Shown one piece after another: positions 6,582 through 10,124 of a stretch of DNA of 10,124 bases. This DNA comes from an uncultured Parvimonas sp. (GTDB lineage: Bacteria; Bacillota; Clostridia; Tissierellales; Peptoniphilaceae): assembly GCA_902470455.1 (NCBI GenBank), contig CABRGI010000014.1, forward strand, positions 1 to 10,124, read 5' to 3'. The position numbers and the translations under genes are program-made. Below the pieces are notes generated by a model, which worked only from the letters and a program-made list of their open reading frames with translations, did not search any database and was not told the origin of the DNA. Within the stretch, counting starts at the first letter, position 1, and every line of letters begins with the position of its first letter.

Positions 6582-6602
6582 CAAATATGATAAAATATTT
6601 GT
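6581..6602 (+). promoter_or_regulatory. Perfect 8+8 bp inverted repeat over a candidate extended -10 promoter for lepB
   Basis: ACAAATAT (6581-6588) and ATATTTGT (6595-6602) are perfect inverted repeats separated by 6 nt. Inside lies TG-A-TAAAAT (6588-6596), an extended -10 like the one at 4143-4151. The best -35 look-alike, TAGACA (6572-6577), is only 13 nt away, so the -35 is unconvincing. The geometry suits an operator that blocks the promoter. The lack of a T run argues against a terminator. The AT-rich sequence makes chance occurrence possible. Confidence 0.4.
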
Positions 6603-6620
6603 ATAAATTTGGAGGAAATT

Positions 6621-7196
6621 ATGATTGATGATAGATATGATGAAGAAAAAGAAAATATAGTTCAAGAAAAGAACGAAAAGAATTTTGGAAAAATATTTTG
6701 GGATTATGCAAAAGTTATAATTTTTGCACTTTTAATAAGTTGTGGAATAAAAACATTTGTCGTTACAAGCACTATTGTAGATGGAAGAAGTATGAATCCG
6801 ACAGTAAATCATGGAGATAGACTTATGGTTAATAAATTATTTTTTGTGAAGAAGAATATAACTCGTGGAGATATTATCGACTTTTATGTTCCTGATGCAA
6901 AGAAATACTACTTAAAGAGAGTTATTGCAGTTGAAGGAGATACTGTTGAAATAATTAATGATAGAGTTTATTTAAATGGAAAAATGTTGGAAGAGAACTA
7001 TGTGAGTACAAATGTTACAACTCCACATAATAATACTACAAAATGGGAAGTTCCTAAAGGATATGTTTTCGTTTTGGGGGATAATAGGTCAAATAGTAGA
7101 GATGGTAGAGATTTAGGTGTTATTCCAAGATCTGATATTGTTGGTAAAATTGTGCTTAGATACTATCCATTTAATAATTTTGGAGGTTTAAAATAA
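6621..7196 (+). CDS. lepB: Signal peptidase I (type I leader peptidase)
   Basis: This membrane serine protease removes signal peptides from exported proteins on the outer face of the membrane, using a Ser/Lys dyad. The ATG at 6621 is chosen because GGAGG (6611-6615) is correctly spaced before it; an in-frame TTG at 6609 lies upstream of that site. The 191-residue protein has a charged cytoplasmic N-terminus (1-29), one membrane helix (about 30-50), the catalytic Ser57 in GRSMNPT, the general base Lys99 in YLKRVIAVEGD, and the box LGDNRSNSRDGR (152-163). This is the short Gram-positive form, of similar size to Bacillus SipS. It lies 39 nt after the ChrA pair and 3 nt before lepA, so lepB and lepA form a unit. 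The name lepB follows function. Confidence 0.97.
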   Translation: MIDDRYDEEKENIVQEKNEKNFGKIFWDYAKVIIFALLISCGIKTFVVTSTIVDGRSMNPTVNHGDRLMVNKLFFVKKNITRGDIIDFYVPDAKKYYLKRVIAVEGDTVEIINDRVYLNGKMLEENYVSTNVTTPHNNTTKWEVPKGYVFVLGDNRSNSRDGRDLGVIPRSDIVGKIVLRYYPFNNFGGLK

Positions 7197-7199
7197 TTT

Positions 7200-9008
7200 A
7201 TGAAAATAGAACAGAAGAATATTAGAAATTTTTCTATAATTGCACATATAGATCATGGAAAATCTACACTTGCAGATAGATTGATAGAAAAAACAGGAAT
7301 GATGACTAAAAGAGAAATGGAAGAACAGGTTTTAGATAGTATGGACCTTGAAAGAGAAAGAGGAATTACTATAAAGTTAAAAGCTGTAAAACTTTTCTAC
7401 AAAGCAAAAGACGGAGAAACTTATGTTTTAAATCTTATTGATACTCCGGGGCATGTTGACTTTACTTATGAAGTATCAAGAAGCCTTGCCGCTTGTGAAG
7501 GAGCTATTTTAGTTGTAGATGCAACTCAAGGTGTTGAAGCTCAAACTTTGGGAAATGTATATTTAGCTTTAGAACAAGATTTAGAAATTTTACCTGTTAT
7601 AAATAAAATAGATTTACCGTCAGCTAGAATAGATGAAGTAAAAGAAGAAATTGAAGAGATAACAGGTTTTGACACAGATGGAATTCCTTTAGTCTCTGCA
7701 AAAGAGGGACTTAATATTGAAGATGTACTGGAAGATATAGTAAAAAATGTTCCTGCTCCAACTGGAGATGAAAATGCACCACTTAAAGCACTTATCTTTG
7801 ATTCGTATTATGATTCATATAAAGGTGTTGTTTCCTATGTTCGTGTAGTTGAAGGAACTTTAAGAGAGGGAATGACTATTTATATGATGGCAACTAAAGG
7901 AAAATTTGAAGTAACTGAAGTTGGTTATACTGCTTCAGGAAATGTTCAAACTGGAGAGCTAAAAGCCGGAGATGTAGGTTATGTAGTTGCAAGCATAAAG
8001 AATGTAAAAGATGCAAGAGTTGGGGATACTATTACAGATTTTGAAAATATGACTGACTCAGCTTTACCTGGATATAAAAAAGTTATTCCAATGGTTTATT
8101 GTGGAATTTATCCCGCAGAAGGAGAAGACTTTAATAGTGTAAGAGAAGCTTTAGAAAAACTCCAAGTAAATGATGCTTCTTTATCTTTTGAACCTGAAAG
8201 TTCTGTTGCACTTGGCTTTGGGTTTAGATGTGGATTTTTAGGACTATTGCATATGGAGATTATTCAAGAAAGACTTGATAGAGAATTTGACTTGAATATA
8301 ATTACTACTGCTCCGTCTGTTATCTATAAAGTTGCTAAAAAAACGGGAGAAATCCTAGAAATTCAAAATCCAAGCAATTTACCTAAAGAAACTGAAATAG
8401 AATATATGGAAGAACCTATTGTTGAGGCAAATATTATGACTCCAAAAGACTATGTCGGAACTATTATGGACTTATGTCAAAACAAAAGAGGAGTTTTTGA
8501 AAATATGGAATATCTCGATCAACATAGAGTAAGTCTAAGATATATTTTGCCATTGAATGAAGTTATTTACGATTTTTTTGATGCATTAAAATCAAAAACT
8601 AAGGGTTATGCTTCACTTGATTACGAGTTAAAAGGATATCAACGTTCAGATTTAGCTAAATTGGATATTTTAATCAACGGAGATTTAGTCGATGCCTTTT
8701 CAATAATTGTTCATCGTGAAAAATCTTATGACAGAGCAAGAAATATAGTTGAAAGACTTAAGGATGAAATACCTAGACATCAATTTGCAGTACCTATTCA
8801 AGCATCAATAGGCTCAAAAGTAATTGCGAGAGAAACTGTAAGAGCATTGAGAAAAGATGTACTTGCAAAATGTTATGGTGGAGATATTTCAAGAAAGAGA
8901 AAATTACTTGAAAAACAAAAAGAAGGTAAGAAGAAAATGCAACAAATCGGTAATGTAGAAGTACCACAACAAGCCTTCTTAGCTGTATTAAAATATGATG
9001 AAAAATAG
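7200..9008 (+). CDS. lepA: Elongation factor 4 (LepA), back-translocating ribosomal GTPase
   Basis: LepA/EF4 is a translational GTPase that acts on stalled or mis-translocated ribosomes and affects 30S assembly. At 602 residues it matches the family length. The G domain shows G1 AHIDHGKS (15-22), G2 RGIT (54-57), G3 DTPGH (81-85), G4 NKID (135-138) and G5 SAK (about 171-173). Domain II, the EF-G-like domains with GFRCGFLGLLHMEI, and the LepA-specific C-terminal domain (ARETVRALRKDVLAKCYGGD, then a Lys-rich stretch and QIGNVEVPQQAF) follow. The likely ribosome binding site GGAGG (7182-7186) lies inside the end of lepB, about 13 nt from the ATG, a longer spacing than usual. Translation may thus depend partly on coupling with lepB, whose stop is 3 nt upstream. 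The order lepA then hemW is common in Firmicutes, where hrcA-grpE-dnaK often comes next. Confidence 0.99.
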   Translation: MKIEQKNIRNFSIIAHIDHGKSTLADRLIEKTGMMTKREMEEQVLDSMDLERERGITIKLKAVKLFYKAKDGETYVLNLIDTPGHVDFTYEVSRSLAACEGAILVVDATQGVEAQTLGNVYLALEQDLEILPVINKIDLPSARIDEVKEEIEEITGFDTDGIPLVSAKEGLNIEDVLEDIVKNVPAPTGDENAPLKALIFDSYYDSYKGVVSYVRVVEGTLREGMTIYMMATKGKFEVTEVGYTASGNVQTGELKAGDVGYVVASIKNVKDARVGDTITDFENMTDSALPGYKKVIPMVYCGIYPAEGEDFNSVREALEKLQVNDASLSFEPESSVALGFGFRCGFLGLLHMEIIQERLDREFDLNIITTAPSVIYKVAKKTGEILEIQNPSNLPKETEIEYMEEPIVEANIMTPKDYVGTIMDLCQNKRGVFENMEYLDQHRVSLRYILPLNEVIYDFFDALKSKTKGYASLDYELKGYQRSDLAKLDILINGDLVDAFSIIVHREKSYDRARNIVERLKDEIPRHQFAVPIQASIGSKVIARETVRALRKDVLAKCYGGDISRKRKLLEKQKEGKKKMQQIGNVEVPQQAFLAVLKYDEK

Positions 9009-9030
9009 CCTATTAGATAATAGGCTTTTT
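9007..9030 (+). terminator. Intrinsic terminator starting inside the lepA stop codon
   Basis: AGCCTATTA (9007-9015) pairs perfectly with TAATAGGCT (9018-9026); the innermost pairs would open to allow a loop. The T run is 9026-9030 (five T), then G. The left arm begins at the second base of the lepA TAG. The T run is short, so read-through into hemW is plausible. The right arm and the following bases can also form other hairpins (9021-9035, and 9009-9015 with 9034-9040), which would compete with it. Confidence 0.75.
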
Positions 9031-9046
9031 GCCTAATAGGAGAAAA

Positions 9047-10124
9047 ATGAAAAAACTTGGATTATATATTCATATTCCTTTTTGTGATAAAATTTGCAAT
9101 TATTGTGATTTTACTACATTTCAAGGGGCGAATTCTAAAATTAAAGAATATGTTGAGGCTCTAAAAAAGGAAATAGAGTTAAAAGGAAATAAAGATTTTT
9201 TAATAGATTCTATATTTATCGGAGGAGGAACTCCGAGTTTTATTGACGGAAAATATATTTTTGATATTTTAGAAAAATTAAGAGAAAATTTCACTGTTTT
9301 AGATAATATTGAAATATCCATCGAAACAAATCCGAAAACTTTTGATGAAAAAAAATTAGAATACTATATAAGTGCAAAAATAAATAGACTATCAATAGGG
9401 GTACAAAGTTTTAATGATAAAATCTTAAAAGAATTAGGAAGAAATCACGACTCAAAAGAAGCATTAGAGAGTATTGAATTGGTAAAAAAATTCGGTTTTG
9501 ATATAAATTTAGATTTAATTTTTGGTTATCAAAGTCAGACTATTGAAGATATTTTGTATGACTTAGAAATCGTAAAAAAAATAAATCCCGAACATATCTC
9601 CTATTATGCTTTGATTATTGAAGAAAAGACAAAATTTAAAGCCTTACAAAACGCAGGAAAATTGAATTTTTTAGATGAAGAAACTGAAAGAAAAATGTAT
9701 CATCTAATTGTTGAAAAATTAGAAGAAATTGGACTTAAACAATATGAAGTTTCAAATTTTTCTAAAATTGGAAAAGAATCTGTCCACAATAAAAAATATT
9801 GGAATTGTAAAGAGTATTTAGGACTTGGAATTTCGGCACATTCATATTTGAATGATGAAAGATTTTCCAATACAGTTAATCTTGCAAAATATATAAAAGA
9901 ATTACAAAGTGGAAATGTTCCAATAGAATTTAGAGAAAAATTGGATATTTCAACTAAAAAATTTGAATATATCATAATGAATATGCGTCTAAAAGATGGA
10001 TTTTTGATTTCAGATTACAATAGCTTTTTTGAGTCGGACTTTTTAGAGGAGAATAAAAAAGCTGTTGAAAGTGGATTAGAAAATAAGGTAGTTGAAATAA
10101 AAGATGATAGAATATACTTTACAA
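9047..10124 (+). CDS. hemW: HemW, radical-SAM heme chaperone (3' truncated)
   Basis: HemW is a radical-SAM protein related to coproporphyrinogen dehydrogenase HemN. Characterised members bind heme and pass it to acceptor proteins rather than oxidise coproporphyrinogen. The ATG follows AGGAG (9038-9042). The frame stays open to the window end (359 full codons), against a usual length of about 370-385, so only a short C-terminal piece is missing. The iron-sulfur motif is C13-x3-C17-x2-C20 followed by DF, the HemW form; true HemN has a further cysteine two residues on. Other marks are IFIGGGTPS (about 56-64), ETNP, the SIGVQSFN segment, PEHISYYALIIEEKT, HNKKYWNCKEYLGLGISAHS, and the start of the HemN C-terminal domain (KDGFLISDY). 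It may be annotated elsewhere as oxygen-independent coproporphyrinogen III oxidase, which the cysteine motif argues against. Confidence 0.96.
   Translation, partial: MKKLGLYIHIPFCDKICNYCDFTTFQGANSKIKEYVEALKKEIELKGNKDFLIDSIFIGGGTPSFIDGKYIFDILEKLRENFTVLDNIEISIETNPKTFDEKKLEYYISAKINRLSIGVQSFNDKILKELGRNHDSKEALESIELVKKFGFDINLDLIFGYQSQTIEDILYDLEIVKKINPEHISYYALIIEEKTKFKALQNAGKLNFLDEETERKMYHLIVEKLEEIGLKQYEVSNFSKIGKESVHNKKYWNCKEYLGLGISAHSYLNDERFSNTVNLAKYIKELQSGNVPIEFREKLDISTKKFEYIIMNMRLKDGFLISDYNSFFESDFLEENKKAVESGLENKVVEIKDDRIYFT

Noticed and set aside
9121..9321. Minus-strand open frame inside hemW
   Set aside because: It is a shadow of the conserved radical-SAM coding region. The same holds for the minus-strand frame at 9700-9975.
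1..10124. Mobile elements, CRISPR arrays, tRNA/rRNA genes, phage or defence genes
   Set aside because: I read both strands for repeat arrays, transposase motifs, tRNA-like cloverleaves and restriction or nuclease motifs and saw none; every long frame is a housekeeping or transport gene.

Overview
The window is a low-GC, AT-rich stretch of housekeeping genes, all on the + strand. Its gene content (murG, divIB, ftsZ, nrdR, prmC, lepB, lepA, hemW), strong AGGAGG-type ribosome binding sites and AAA/GAA/TTA-biased codons point to a Firmicute. My best guess is an anaerobic, non-sporulating coccus of the Peptoniphilaceae/Tissierellia type (Parvimonas, Finegoldia or Peptoniphilus relatives). That placement is an inference from gene order and composition, not a search result.

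Layout. (1) 1-2456: the 3' part of murG (lipid II synthesis) and, 2 nt later, divIB/ftsQ, whose cytoplasmic tail is expanded into about 280 highly acidic residues. (2) 2457-4068: an 80-nt gap with a probable promoter, then ftsZ, overlapped by one base by nrdR and closed by a clear intrinsic terminator. No ftsA lies next to ftsZ, and nothing lies between ftsZ and nrdR. (3) 4069-6581: a new transcription unit with an extended -10 promoter, a small single-pass membrane protein of unknown function, prmC (release-factor methyltransferase) carrying a one-base frameshift just before its NPPY motif, and two adjacent half-size ChrA-family transporter genes. (4) 6581-9030: a possible promoter embedded in a perfect 8+8 bp inverted repeat, lepB (signal peptidase I), lepA (EF4), and a terminator that starts inside the lepA stop codon. 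(5) 9047-10124: hemW (radical-SAM heme chaperone), cut by the window end.

The genes serve wall precursor synthesis, septum assembly, ribonucleotide reductase control, translation termination and quality control, protein secretion and heme handling. I see no mobile element, CRISPR array, RNA gene, phage or defence gene, and no clearly new multi-gene system. The points most worth a second look are the prmC frameshift, the acidic repeat-bearing DivIB tail, the alternative hairpins in the lepA-hemW gap, and the dyad over the lepB promoter. No stretch longer than about 175 nt lacks a gene.
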